Origin: Magnetospirillum molischianum DSM 120
GTDB lineage: Bacteria > Pseudomonadota > Alphaproteobacteria > Rhodospirillales > Magnetospirillaceae
DNA length: 33,307 nt
Assembly (NCBI RefSeq): GCF_000294655.1
Contig: NZ_CAHP01000019.1
Coordinates: forward strand, 1 to 33,307
Reading direction: 5' to 3'
The translations under genes and the position numbers were made by a program. Under the pieces are notes generated by a model. It saw only the letters and a list, made by a program, of their open reading frames with translations. It did not search any database and was not told the origin of the DNA. Shown here piece by piece: positions 17,341 through 25,220 of this stretch (position 1 is the first letter of the stretch; each line of letters begins with the position of its first letter).

Positions 17341-17742
17341 ATGCCCCAGTCCCCTGGAAGCATAGAGCGGTACGATTCGCTCTCTCGTCTGCTTCATCTG
17401 CTGATCGCCCTGGGAATCACCGCCGAGCAGATGACCAGTCTGGTGATGATTACGCCAAAGCCCGGACGGGTCCCCAATGATTGGTACGCATTCCATCAAT
17501 CGATCGGCATCATCCTTCTGGGGGTGCTGATCGGCCTGTTCCTCGCGGCAAGCGGGACCGCGTTGGCCTTGACCATCGTCCCCGATGTCGCGCTGTCGCC
17601 GGCCATGCATGCGGTCAAGGAGACGCACGAAGCTGCTGGGCCGTTGATGTGGGCCTATCTGGTGTTGCATCCCGCCATGGCGATCCTCCATCAATTGGCC
17701 GGCCACGACACCCTGGGCCGGATGTTCGGGCACGGCCGCTGA
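17341..17742 (+). CDS. Short cytochrome b561-like membrane protein
   Basis: 133-residue membrane protein resembling cytochrome b561 (YodB/COG3038). The opening RYDSLSRLLHLLIALG matches the family start, and His residues lie where haem ligands are expected: H19, H52 (YAFHQSIG), H96 (KETHEAAG) and H110 (LVLHPAMA). Only about three hydrophobic segments are seen and it is some 40 residues shorter than the usual protein, so the fold may be reduced. It begins 18 bases after the ATPase stop, with AAGGA before the ATG, and ends 11 bases before the next start. It would carry electrons in the inner membrane; the link to the cation pump is unclear. Confidence 0.72.
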   Translation: MPQSPGSIERYDSLSRLLHLLIALGITAEQMTSLVMITPKPGRVPNDWYAFHQSIGIILLGVLIGLFLAASGTALALTIVPDVALSPAMHAVKETHEAAGPLMWAYLVLHPAMAILHQLAGHDTLGRMFGHGR

Positions 17743-17753
17743 CCGATAATCGC

Positions 17754-18803
17754 ATGGCAACAGCCTCGCCCCTCAGCCGTCGTCTGGTGCCCTGGCTGGC
17801 CTTAGCCGGCCTGGGGTGCCTCGTGTATCTGATCATGGACCCCTTCCTTGCGCCGCTGGCCTGGGCGGGGGTTCTGGCCTATGCCTCCTGGCCCTTGACC
17901 AACCGGCTGCGGCTTAAATGCGGCGGGCGGGAAACCCTGGCGGCCGGTATTGCGACCGTCTTGGCGGTTCTGACTCTGTTCGCCCCGCTGCTGTGGCTGG
18001 CTTGGCTGGGGCAGCAGGAAATCGGGCGCATCTATCCCGCCGTGCAAACCTTTATCGCCGCCCCGCCGATGCCCCCGGTTTGGCTGCAACGGCTGCCCTG
18101 GTTGGGGGCGTGGTTGATGCAGCAGCGGGAATCGTTGCTGTCCGATCCCCTAGGCATGGCCTCGCTCGCCAGAACTTGGCTTTCGGACCATGCCATCGAC
18201 GCGGCGATTTTGGCCGGTGGCATTGGGCGAAATCTGGTCAAGCTGGTGCTGGCGCTGACGATTTTGTTTTTCTTCTATCGCGATGGCGCGCGGATGTTCC
18301 GCGAAGTGCGCCATGTTCTGGAGCGTTTCATCGGTCCGCAAGCCCAAGGCTATCTTGCCGCCGCCGGTTCGACGACGCGCGCCGTGGTTTACGGCATTCT
18401 GCTCACCGCCCTGGTGCAAGGCACCGTCGCCGGATTGGGCTATTGGGTGGCGGGGCTGACGTCGCCGGTAACGCTTGGGGTGATGACGGCCCTCTTCGCC
18501 CTGATCCCCTTCGGCACCCCCCTGGCCTGGGGCGGGGCCGGGGCCTGGTTGCTGTTCGAAGGCGAGGTCGGCGCAGCCATCGGCATCTGGATTTGGGGGG
18601 GCGCGGTGGTGAGCCAGATCGATAACGTCTTTCGCCCGATGTTTATTTCCGGAGTCGGGGCCATTCCCTTTCTGCTGGTTCTGTTCGGGGTGATGGGCGG
18701 CATTCTCGCCTTCGGCCTCGTCGGGCTGTTCGTCGGCCCGATCGTCCTGGCGGTGGTCTGGGCCGTGTGGCGTGAATGGGCCGCACATCTCGATGACGCG
18801 TAG
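17754..18803 (+). CDS. AI-2E family transporter (YdiK/PerM type)
   Basis: 349-residue integral membrane protein of the AI-2E/UPF0118 family. Hydrophobic helices cluster at the N-terminus (LALAGLGCLVYLIMDPFLAP), then a soluble loop with Pro-rich PPMPPVW, then C-terminal helices with the family signature IPFGTPLAWGGAG and a Q-x-DN motif in SQIDNVFRP, ending in GPIVLAVVWAVW. The family includes quorum-signal exporters and Na+(Li+)/H+ antiporters; the substrate here is unknown. The frame is open upstream to 17481, but that part is the other frame of the cytochrome gene. The ATG at 17754 is the sensible start, 11 bases after the previous stop. Probably last gene of the ATPase operon. Confidence 0.85.
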   Translation: MATASPLSRRLVPWLALAGLGCLVYLIMDPFLAPLAWAGVLAYASWPLTNRLRLKCGGRETLAAGIATVLAVLTLFAPLLWLAWLGQQEIGRIYPAVQTFIAAPPMPPVWLQRLPWLGAWLMQQRESLLSDPLGMASLARTWLSDHAIDAAILAGGIGRNLVKLVLALTILFFFYRDGARMFREVRHVLERFIGPQAQGYLAAAGSTTRAVVYGILLTALVQGTVAGLGYWVAGLTSPVTLGVMTALFALIPFGTPLAWGGAGAWLLFEGEVGAAIGIWIWGGAVVSQIDNVFRPMFISGVGAIPFLLVLFGVMGGILAFGLVGLFVGPIVLAVVWAVWREWAAHLDDA

Positions 18804-19022
18804 GGTGGCCATGACGCCCGTCATGATCATGGCCGCCCGATCGATGATCATGGCGCTCGGAAACAGGCGGTTGCCCGTGCGGGTCGCGCCATACCGTGGT
18901 GGCCTCGCCCGAGCCGAAACCACTACCCGGCCCGGAATGGGCCGCCTCGTCACGGATCGGCTGGAGCAGTTTTTCCAGTTCCCCCGATCCAGCCAGACTC
19001 CGCGGCATTGGGTGCAGATGGA

Positions 19023-19781
19023 TCAGGGACGCGCCAGCCGCTCCATGTCGCGTAGCCCGGCGGCATAATGGCGGTGGAACGCCGCCAGGGCCGGATCGCT
19101 GGCAGTCCGCTCGACGAATGCCGCCAAGACCGGGCGTTGACGCTGGGCGAATTCGGCGCGATCGACGCCGTCCAGCTGCCGCAGCAAAGGGGCGAACCCC
19201 ACGAGCAGGTCGCCGCCCACCGGATTGGCCGCCGCCGCGACCAGCTTGTCGAGGATGTTCGGCACGGTGGCGACCAGATTCTCGGCGAAGGCGCGTAGCC
19301 GCGTAGCCTGATCTGCCAGGGCACGCAATTCGGCGTCGAACGCCGCGCGGTCGAGGATCGTCTTGTCACGATAGACCGCCGGGGCGGCGGTCGAGACGTC
19401 GCAGGCCCAGCCTGGGCGGGGCACCAGCATCGCCGCCTGGTCGGTCTCGTCACGCTGAGGGTAGAACGGCATCGTCCGGCAGCGCAGCGGCTTGGTCGGA
19501 TGGATGGCGCATAACCCGCCGGGATCGCGTTCCGGGCAGGCCATGGCGGCCGGAAGATAGGACACCGGCGAGATCCGCACCGCGAGGTCTCGCCGACGAT
19601 CCAGTCGGATGGTGGCGCCCAGGCGGGTGGTGATTGCAAATGAGCGATGCCCCTGACGCACCGGGGTCAGCAGCACCGCCAGCGGAAAGCGGCCGGCATG
19701 GGCAATCGCCTCGTCCAGGGTCAGCGGCAGCACGCCGACGCAGCAGTGGCCACAGGCGGTGCAGGCGAAATGGCGTTCCAT
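19023..19781 (-). CDS. YkgJ-family cysteine-cluster protein
   Basis: 252-residue cytoplasmic protein with the CxxCxxCC metal cluster at the N-terminus (C7, C10, C13, C14 in ACTACGHCC) and the second family block ACPERDPGGLCAIHPTKPLR with further Cys. Family members (PF03692) are thought to bind Zn or an Fe-S cluster; their reaction is unknown. The C-terminal half (helices with LRAFAENLVATVPNILDKL) is less conserved. The ATG lies 7 bases after the stop of the YchJ-like gene with GGCGGGG before it, so the two are one operon. Confidence 0.85.
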   Translation of the reverse strand: MERHFACTACGHCCVGVLPLTLDEAIAHAGRFPLAVLLTPVRQGHRSFAITTRLGATIRLDRRRDLAVRISPVSYLPAAMACPERDPGGLCAIHPTKPLRCRTMPFYPQRDETDQAAMLVPRPGWACDVSTAAPAVYRDKTILDRAAFDAELRALADQATRLRAFAENLVATVPNILDKLVAAAANPVGGDLLVGFAPLLRQLDGVDRAEFAQRQRPVLAAFVERTASDPALAAFHRHYAAGLRDMERLARP

Positions 19782-19788
19782 CCCCGCC

Positions 19789-20274
19789 TTACCGGCCGCA
19801 ACAGGTCTTGTATTTCCTTCCCGACCCGCAGGGGCAGGGATCGTTGCGGCCGACCTTGACCACCGTGCGCGGCGGGCTTTTCGGGTTCACGATCCCCTCG
19901 ACATAGACCCAGGCGCCATCGTCGCGGCGGAAGGTCGCCCGCTCGTGGTGCAGATGCGGCTCGCCGCGCATCTTGAAGCGGGCGAGATAGTCGAGGGTTC
20001 CGCTTTCGTCGCCCGCGCCACCGCCCTCGACCGCCAGAACCTCGATCCCCACCGCCGCCGCCTCGCCGGCCGAGTGTCCGACCTCGTCGCGGTCGAACGC
20101 GGCGCGCTTCTCGGGAGCCAGGGTGCGGTCGAGAAAATCGAGGTCACTGCGGATGAATGCGCTGTAGCGCGCCCGCATCAGCGTTTCGACAGTGAGGGCC
20201 GGGCGCGTACCGTCGATCACCGGCCAGCAGCAATCATCGAACGCAAGACCGGATCCGCAGGGACATAACGGCAT
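19789..20274 (-). CDS. ychJ: YchJ-family protein with two SEC-C motifs
   Basis: 161 aa. SEC-C zinc-binding motifs sit at both ends: [15 protein letters not shown] at the start and [16 protein letters not shown] at the end. Between them is the YchJ NTF2-like domain: [21 protein letters not shown] and [19 protein letters not shown]. The family (UPF0225) has no settled function; SEC-C motifs bind zinc and can contact SecB or ribosomal partners. A strong GGAGG lies 5 bases before the ATG. First gene of a two-gene operon with the Cys-cluster protein, divergent from the PepSY gene. Confidence 0.88.
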   Translation of the reverse strand: MPLCPCGSGLAFDDCCWPVIDGTRPALTVETLMRARYSAFIRSDLDFLDRTLAPEKRAAFDRDEVGHSAGEAAAVGIEVLAVEGGGAGDESGTLDYLARFKMRGEPHLHHERATFRRDDGAWVYVEGIVNPKSPPRTVVKVGRNDPCPCGSGRKYKTCCGR

Positions 20275-20442
20275 CGTTTCCTCCGTATACGGCGCGCGAC
20301 CTTCGGCACCGGGACAATCGCCGATGATCGTCCGTAGCGGATGAACCCTTCATGAACCGACTCGTCACCGTCAATTCAGTCGGCAGGGGATAGGGTGTTT
20401 CTCAAGGCGCCCCCGGTGCTTCCCGTTCTCAGGAGACCTCAG

Positions 20443-20709
20443 ATGATGACCCGTTCGATCCGTATCCTCGCCGCCCTCGCCAGCCTGTCCTTCGCCGCCC
20501 CGGCTTTTGCCGCCGATCTGTGCAAGCCGGCCGACGGCCCGGCCAAGCCCGAAAGCGAGATCCGCGCGATGCTCGAAGGCCAGGGCTACCAGATCCGCAA
20601 GATCGCCACCGAGGACGGCTGTATTGAGATGAAGGGCACCGACAAGGCCGGCAAGCGGGCCGAGGTCTATGTCCATCCGGTGACCGGCGAGATCGTCAAG
20701 GTGAAGTGA
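20443..20709 (+). CDS. Exported PepSY-domain protein
   Basis: 88-residue periplasmic protein. Signal peptide: MMTRSIRILAALASLSFAA then PAFAAD with cleavage after AFA. The mature part is one PepSY-type domain: SEIRAMLEGQGYQIRKIATE, DGCIEMKGTDKAGKRAEVY, ending VHPVTGEIVKVK. Two Cys residues could form a disulfide. PepSY proteins bind or inhibit proteases or act as small periplasmic regulators. AGGAG lies 7 bases before the ATG. A strong hairpin follows 17 bases after the stop, so it is probably a single transcript. Confidence 0.82.
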   Translation: MMTRSIRILAALASLSFAAPAFAADLCKPADGPAKPESEIRAMLEGQGYQIRKIATEDGCIEMKGTDKAGKRAEVYVHPVTGEIVKVK

Positions 20710-20726
20710 TCCCGCAGCACCATCCT

Positions 20727-20758
20727 GACCGGACCGGCAGCACCCCGCCGGTCCGGTC
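20727..20758 (+). terminator. Hairpin after the PepSY gene (probable intrinsic terminator)
   Basis: GACCGGACCGGC, eight-base loop, GCCGGTCCGGTC: a perfect 12-bp stem, 17 bases after the PepSY stop. The sequence after it (GATCGTCTTCTCC) is only partly T-rich, so termination may be incomplete and some transcription may reach the next gene. Confidence 0.65.
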
Positions 20759-20787
20759 GATCGTCTTCTCCCAGAAGGAGTCTCGTC

Positions 20788-21567
20788 ATGGTCGCGATCC
20801 GACGACTGGTCGGTGTGCTGATGCTGAGTCTGGCTGGCGGAGGCCCCGTCTGCGCCGCAGATACCTTCAGCGATTGCACCGACTGCCCGATCCTGGTGGT
20901 CATCCCGGCCGGTACGGCACGGATCGGCAGCCCGCCCGGCGAACCGGGGCGCGAGACGTTCGAGGAGCCCCGTCACACGGTGACGATCGCCAAGCCCTTC
21001 GCCCTGGGCCGCACCCCGGTGACCCAGGCGGAATGGCAGGCGGTGATGGGCAGCAATCCCAGCCGCTTCAAAAACGACACCCGACCGGTCGAGTCGGTCA
21101 GTTGGATCGAGGTTCAGACGTTCCTTCATCGGTTGAATGAGAAAACCGGCCAGCACTATAGGCTCCCAACCGAAACGGAATGGGAATACGCCGCCCGGGC
21201 CGGGGGCGATACCCGCTATCCCTGGGGCGACGAGATCGGGGTGGGCAAGGCGGCCTGCGTCGGTTGCGGCAGCCGGTGGGACGGCGAGCAGACGGCCCCG
21301 GTGGGGTCGTTCCCGCCGAACCGCTTCGGTCTGTTTGACATGGCGGGCAACGTCTGGCAATGGACCCAGGATTGTTGGTCGGCAAACTATCAGGGCGCTC
21401 CAGCCGACGGCAGCGCGAGGACCGGACCCGAGACCTGCTCGCGGGTGATCCGCGGTGGTTCGTGGGGTAACAGCCCGGCGCATCTGCGCTGCGCCAAGCG
21501 GATGCGTTTCGCCTCGGACTTTCGCTTCATCGACATCGGCGTGCGTATCGCCCGCGACCTTGATTGA
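20788..21567 (+). CDS. Exported formylglycine-generating-enzyme (SUMF1) family protein
   Basis: 259 aa with a signal peptide (about 1-23, VLMLSLAGGGPVCAAD). The remaining sequence is an FGE-sulfatase fold: VIPAGTARIGSPPGEPG, ALGRTPVTQAEWQAVMG, YRLPTETEWEYAARAGG, PWGDE, GLFDMAGNVWQWTQD and RVIRGGSWGNSPAHLRCAKR. True aerobic FGEs have a catalytic Cys pair in the C-terminal region; here only the second Cys position (LRCAKR) is visible, with G-N-S where the first is expected. It is therefore probably a non-FGE member of the fold with an unknown substrate. AAGGAG precedes the ATG. No sulfatase gene lies nearby. Confidence 0.82.
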   Translation: MVAIRRLVGVLMLSLAGGGPVCAADTFSDCTDCPILVVIPAGTARIGSPPGEPGRETFEEPRHTVTIAKPFALGRTPVTQAEWQAVMGSNPSRFKNDTRPVESVSWIEVQTFLHRLNEKTGQHYRLPTETEWEYAARAGGDTRYPWGDEIGVGKAACVGCGSRWDGEQTAPVGSFPPNRFGLFDMAGNVWQWTQDCWSANYQGAPADGSARTGPETCSRVIRGGSWGNSPAHLRCAKRMRFASDFRFIDIGVRIARDLD

Positions 21568-22138
21568 AGGCGGGTATTCGGGTGACACTATTCTTTGCAC
21601 GGGGATCGAGGAGAGGCCATGGCGACTCCTCTATCCTCCCCATGGTATTCTCGTGCGAATAATTAAGACGACGAATGGGGGGAACCGGGATGAGTATGGC
21701 GACGTTACGCCCACGATCATCTCGGGTTCAGATGCAGCGGTCCCGGCGATAGCGACTTGCCCTGCTGATTATGCTCGCCGCCGTCGGGTAACCTTTGCGG
21801 ATATTGCATCTGTTCCCATCGCCTAGATTTTATGCGATTCCAGTTTTCAGGACTCGTTCGGATTCATTTTGGCAAGACGGCCGTCCGAGTTTGGCGGCAC
21901 CGGCAGCAATTAATCCAGTTGTATTGCCTGAGAGGATTCGGTCCGGGCGGCACGCGAGGCTGAATGGCTTGTTCTTGACTAATAACGAGCATGGACTTTC
22001 CATCACACCCGCTCGGTGAGTGAGTGTCCCTGATCGAGGATATAGTCGCCAAACTGGACGTTTGGTATAGGAAAGCGCAAATTAGATACATAGCCTGCCG
22101 ACCTGATCCTGTTCCGCCTGCGCTTCAAGGGGGTGACC
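21568..22138. other. Intergenic region, no gene recognised
   Basis: 571 bases, less GC-rich than the flanks. Only short frames occur, none with a recognisable domain. It must contain the promoter of the MEDS-histidine kinase pair. No tRNA, repeat or IS end was seen. Confidence 0.5.
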
Positions 22139-22759
22139 ATGACCCGCGATGCCGTGCCTGTCTCTCTTGGCTTCACTGCCCAGACTTTTCCAGCTGGGGT
22201 GCATATCTGCCATATCTTCGGGAGCGAATCCGAGCGGATCCAGGCCTTGGAGCATTTCGTGCGCAGCGGATTGAAGGCCGGCGAACGCACGGCCTGCTTC
22301 TCCGATCGGCTCGATCATGACCATCTGTCATGCTACCTGGCCGATAATGGCGTGTCGCATCGCGATTGCGTCGAGTCCGGAGCCTTGCTGACAGATTCCC
22401 CTCGCGAGGTCTATTTCCAGGACCAGCGATTCGACCCCGACCGTATCGTCGAGACCGTGCGGCGTTTTCACCTGGATTCGGTTGCCCAAGGCTACCCCGC
22501 CGCCCGAGTGATCGGCGAAATGACCGCTGAAATCCAGACCATCTCCGGCGGTGACCGGCTGATGGAGTATGAATCCCGTATCAGCCTGTTGTTGACCGAC
22601 CATCCGGTCACCGCCGTCTGCCAGTACGATGCCACCGCTTTCGACGGTGCGACGATCATGCAGGTGCTGAAAGTCCATCCGTTGATGGTGATTCGCGGCG
22701 CTGTCATACACAACCCGTTCTTCATAGCGCCGGAGGAGATCCTTGCCCGGCGCAGATAA
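22139..22759 (+). CDS. MEDS-domain sensory protein (DcmR-like)
   Basis: 206-residue cytoplasmic protein with a MEDS domain (PF14417), a sensor module of methanogens and methylotrophs that is often placed next to histidine kinases. Visible features: AGVHICHIFGSESERIQAL, LKAGERTACFSDRL, then REVYFQDQRFDPDRIVETV, ARVIGEMTAEI, EYESRISLLL and VCQYDATAFDG. The alternating pattern is RecA/KaiC-like without a Walker A motif. ATG at 22139 has AGGGGGTG just upstream. Its last 17 bases overlap the histidine kinase gene, and GGAGGAG for that gene lies inside it, so the two are coupled. It likely senses a ligand and passes the signal to the kinase. The ligand is unknown. Confidence 0.8.
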   Translation: MTRDAVPVSLGFTAQTFPAGVHICHIFGSESERIQALEHFVRSGLKAGERTACFSDRLDHDHLSCYLADNGVSHRDCVESGALLTDSPREVYFQDQRFDPDRIVETVRRFHLDSVAQGYPAARVIGEMTAEIQTISGGDRLMEYESRISLLLTDHPVTAVCQYDATAFDGATIMQVLKVHPLMVIRGAVIHNPFFIAPEEILARRR

Positions 22760-24299
22760 CCCCGATTCCAACGCTTTCCAGGCTCTCGATAACCGTGTCC
22801 TGGGACAGTTGCTCCTGATGCAGAGCGTCATCGCCATCCTCCCTGAAGGGGCGGTGATCCCTTTCGTACTCGAAGGGTTCGCCGACCTCCCAGGCGTTGC
22901 AACAGTGGCGTTTGACCCGGATCCCAATCGCGTGGCCGGGCAAGGCTCGGTCGCTTTTTCTCTGTCGATGGGGGGCTCGACCAGCGGCAATCTGCTGGTC
23001 GATGTCGTCGAGTCCGCGACCTTCGCCCCCTATTGCGATTATCTGCGCAATTTCTGCTTCATGGTTGCCGTGATCCTGGAAGAACGCCGTTTGCGCCGGC
23101 TAACGGCGCAGCACCAGGAGCAGTTGGAAGATCTGGTCGCCGAGCGCACCCGGCGGCTCACCGTCGAGGTCGAGGCGCATCAACAGGCCGTGTTGGCGCT
23201 GAGCCAGCGTGACTTGGTTTTCCATCGGCTTGTTCAAGCAATTCCCCACGGGATCGTCCTGATCAACACCGACGGCAGCGTCGGCTACCTCAACCCGGCC
23301 TTCACCCACATCCTCGGCTACACGTTGGCCGACATCCCCGATTCCGATTTGTGGTGGAGGAAAGCATGTCCCGACCCTCTCTATCGCCAAATGGTAATGG
23401 ACTCATGGCAGAGAGCGGTCATCGACCCGCCGGAATTCCGTCAAGCTGACGAGACCTTCACCGTCCGCCATCAGGACGGCAGCGACCGGATCATCGCGTT
23501 CGTCGCGGTGCAACTGCCCGACCAGCGGGTGCTGGTCACCCTTGACGACGTCACCGAGCGCAAGCGTGCCGCCGAAGACCTACGCGACAAGAACGCGGCG
23601 CTCGAGCGCTCCAACGCCGAGCTTGAAGCCTTCTCCTATGCCGCTTCGCACGATCTGCGCGAGCCGCTGCGTAATATCAAATCGTTCACCACCTTGCTGG
23701 CGCGGCGCCTTGACGACCGATTGCAGGACGAGGAACGGGAAATCGTCATCATCATCACCGACGCTGCCGCCCGCATGGATGCCCTGGTCCGTGATTTGCT
23801 TGACCTGTCGCTGGTCGGCCGTATCGAAAAGCCGATGGTGCCGGTCTCGTTGCACAACGTGGCCATGTCAGCGATGAATAGCCTGCGGATCCAGATTGAA
23901 ACCGCGGGCGCCATCGTTGCGATTCACAGCAACCTGCCAACCGTTATCGGTAATTCGGACGAGCTGTGCCGTGTCTTCGTCAACCTGATCGGAAACGCTC
24001 TCAAATATCGCCGGGACGCTCCTCCCGAGATCGACATCGATTGCCAGGCTGACGGAGAGATCTGGCTGATACAGATCCGTGACAACGGGATCGGCATCGA
24101 AACCGGGCTGGGGTATGAGGAGCGGATTTTTGGGCTGTTCCAGCGCCTGCACCATCGCAACGAATACAGCGGCACCGGTATCGGCTTGCCGATATGCCGC
24201 AAGATCATCACCCGGCATGGCGGACGGATCTGGATCGAATCCGAAGGGGTCGGCCGCGGGCTCCGCTGCTGCTTCACCCTTCCGGCCATCACGGTCTGA
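22743..24299 (+). CDS. PAS-domain sensor histidine kinase, TTG start
   Basis: 518-residue soluble histidine kinase. Residues about 15-115 look GAF-like; a coiled coil follows (about 113-156, RRLRRLTAQHQEQLEDLVAE), then a PAS domain (about 157-275, IPHGIVLINTDGSVGYLNPA, TLDDVTERKRA). The HisKA box is AASHDLREPLRNIKSF with phospho-His at about 303. HATPase: N box NLIGNALKYRRD, G1 DNGIGIE, F box IFGLFQRLH, G2 GTGIGLPICRKI. No transmembrane helix is evident. The TTG at 22743 is supported by GGAGGAG five bases upstream, and it overlaps the MEDS gene by 17 bases. No response regulator is adjacent, so the output partner is elsewhere. Confidence 0.87.
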   Translation: MPGADNPDSNAFQALDNRVLGQLLLMQSVIAILPEGAVIPFVLEGFADLPGVATVAFDPDPNRVAGQGSVAFSLSMGGSTSGNLLVDVVESATFAPYCDYLRNFCFMVAVILEERRLRRLTAQHQEQLEDLVAERTRRLTVEVEAHQQAVLALSQRDLVFHRLVQAIPHGIVLINTDGSVGYLNPAFTHILGYTLADIPDSDLWWRKACPDPLYRQMVMDSWQRAVIDPPEFRQADETFTVRHQDGSDRIIAFVAVQLPDQRVLVTLDDVTERKRAAEDLRDKNAALERSNAELEAFSYAASHDLREPLRNIKSFTTLLARRLDDRLQDEEREIVIIITDAAARMDALVRDLLDLSLVGRIEKPMVPVSLHNVAMSAMNSLRIQIETAGAIVAIHSNLPTVIGNSDELCRVFVNLIGNALKYRRDAPPEIDIDCQADGEIWLIQIRDNGIGIETGLGYEERIFGLFQRLHHRNEYSGTGIGLPICRKIITRHGGRIWIESEGVGRGLRCCFTLPAITV

Positions 24300-24377
24300 T
24301 CATTGATCTTCAGATCGGTGTTGACCGAGGTTACATCTCTAAATTCGCGCTATAGTGGGTCTAATCTTGCAGACACA

Positions 24378-24503
24378 ATGAATACGGTCGGGCGCTGCAG
24401 CACCATCGGCATCGCCCGCGCCAGGGCGGCGGTCACGATGGTCAATATGGCCTACAACATGAAGCGCTGGTGCTGGCTCGACCGTCAGGCCGCCATCGCC
24501 TGA
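24378..24503 (+). pseudogene. C-terminal remnant of an IS5-like transposase
   Basis: 41 codons ending at TGA 24501-24503: STIGIARARAAVTMVNMAYN then MKRWCWLDRQ. The pattern (R-A-x-V, N-x-AYN-x-KR) is the C-terminal helix of IS5-type transposases after the catalytic Glu. The rest of the gene is missing; upstream sequence is unrelated. Confidence 0.55.
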
Positions 24504-24535
24504 CCGGGTGGCCCCGGGATGGGGCCACCCGGTCA
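24501..24535. repeat. Perfect 15-bp inverted repeat (strong hairpin)
   Basis: TGACCGGGTGGCCCC, five-base spacer GGGAT, GGGGCCACCCGGTCA: 15 of 15 pairs. It begins on the stop codon of the transposase remnant. There is no T run on either side. It could end the transposase or kinase transcript or be an IS-linked structure. Confidence 0.7.
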
Positions 24536-24913
24536 TTGCAGGCGGCTTCCCTCGCAATCTCCCTCCTCGGACCAGCGGAGATCTGTTCCGCGCCCCCAAA
24601 ATCGGGCCAGCACTCGCCTCGTCAGTGCCATTTCGGCCGGTCGGTGCTGGTTTCCGGAAGTATCCACGTGGCGGCGACAAAGGTTGGCTGTTTCTTGTGC
24701 TGGAAAATCAGGGTTTCCCGGCGCTTGCATGGATCGCCTTGAATCGTCAGAGCCTGTTTGGCGAGTGCCGATCGCAGCCACCGCGGAGCATCCGAATCAG
24801 CGAATGCTTGCGCCCGCGGACGCGACGAAAGAAGTCGTGTTTCCGACGTTTCCCCAAGATACTGGCGTGACTCCGCAGAGCGTCAGTCTGCTCTCGCGCC
24901 TATAAGTGAAAGC
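24536..24913. other. Debris region without a gene
   Basis: 378 bases holding copy 3 of the TTCCGGAA repeat and, on the minus strand, a broken frame reading QHKKQPTFVAATWILPETS then a stop. PTFV-x-x-TW-x-LPET matches the fragment next to the STAND gene (PTHFVETWMLPETG). Nothing else was recognised. Confidence 0.5.
24645..24667 (-). repeat. Copy 3 of the dispersed TTCCGGAA-centred repeat
   Basis: Core GGTTTCCGGAAGTATCCAC resembles copies 1 and 2 (AGTTTCCGGAAGCATCCAT type) with a handful of transitions. The encoded W-I-LPET and the preceding PTFV peptide are conserved on the minus strand. Confidence 0.5.
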
Positions 24914-25003
24914 CCCAGCCAAGCTAGGCTGAGGGCGATGATCCAGCCGCCGCGCACCGCCGAGACGGTGCGCAAAAACCCGCTGGGGCTCTACGTCACC
25001 GCC
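24914..25003 (+). pseudogene. TrbF (VirB8-like) C-terminal remnant
   Basis: The frame reads LRAMIQPPRTAETVRKNPLG then LYVTA, matching my memory of the C-terminus of the conjugation protein TrbF (IQ-x-P-R-T-A-x-x-x-RKNPLG-x-YV-x-A, normally followed by a WSREL tail). The tail is missing: after YVTA the sequence switches to a different gene remnant. A deletion has removed the intervening trbG and trbI genes. Confidence 0.5.
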
Positions 25004-25017
25004 CCGGCTGGCCGCCT

Positions 25018-25129
25018 CGCGTCATCGTCATCACTGTCAGTCCCGACCTCAACCGCGATCTCGCCGCTTATGCCGAGGCCTGTCGTCAAGGCCTACGGCC
25101 AGCCCGAGGCCGTTGCCAACCTGATCCCG
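25018..25129 (+). pseudogene. DUF2274 (trb-operon) protein remnant, frameshifted
   Basis: One frame reads RVIVITVSPDLNRDLAAYAE then ACRQ; after one extra base the next frame continues AYGQPEAVANLIP. Joined they match the DUF2274 protein that follows trbI in trb operons (VSP-x-L-x-R-x-L-x-x-YA, then A-V-A-x-LIP). The start and the end are lost. Sitting right behind a TrbF tail, it marks a collapsed conjugation operon. Confidence 0.5.
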
Positions 25130-25146
25130 CCGAACCGGTTCGGCGG
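25127..25146. repeat. Perfect 20-bp palindrome
   Basis: CCGCCGAACCGGTTCGGCGG reads the same on both strands. It lies at the end of the trb debris, about 75 bases beyond the end of the TylF-like gene. It could be a terminator-like hairpin for that minus-strand gene or part of the old element. Confidence 0.5.
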
Positions 25147-25220
25147 CGGGGGCGGGAACACGCCAGGAGGGGAAGAGGGGTAATCGGGCACGCTGTAGCG
25201 TGGACTGGAAATCCGTTCAT

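Noticed and set aside
18643-19022. Minus-strand frame with a His-rich stretch (HDHRSGGHDHDGRHGH) after the YkgJ-like gene
   Set aside because: It overlaps the end of the AI-2E gene, the His run comes from repeated ATGATCATGG DNA, and no family was recognised.
20371-21600. A 409-codon open frame on the minus strand across the PepSY and FGE-like genes
   Set aside because: It is the shadow of two genes with clear signal peptides and domains; its own sequence is low-complexity and has no recognisable domain.
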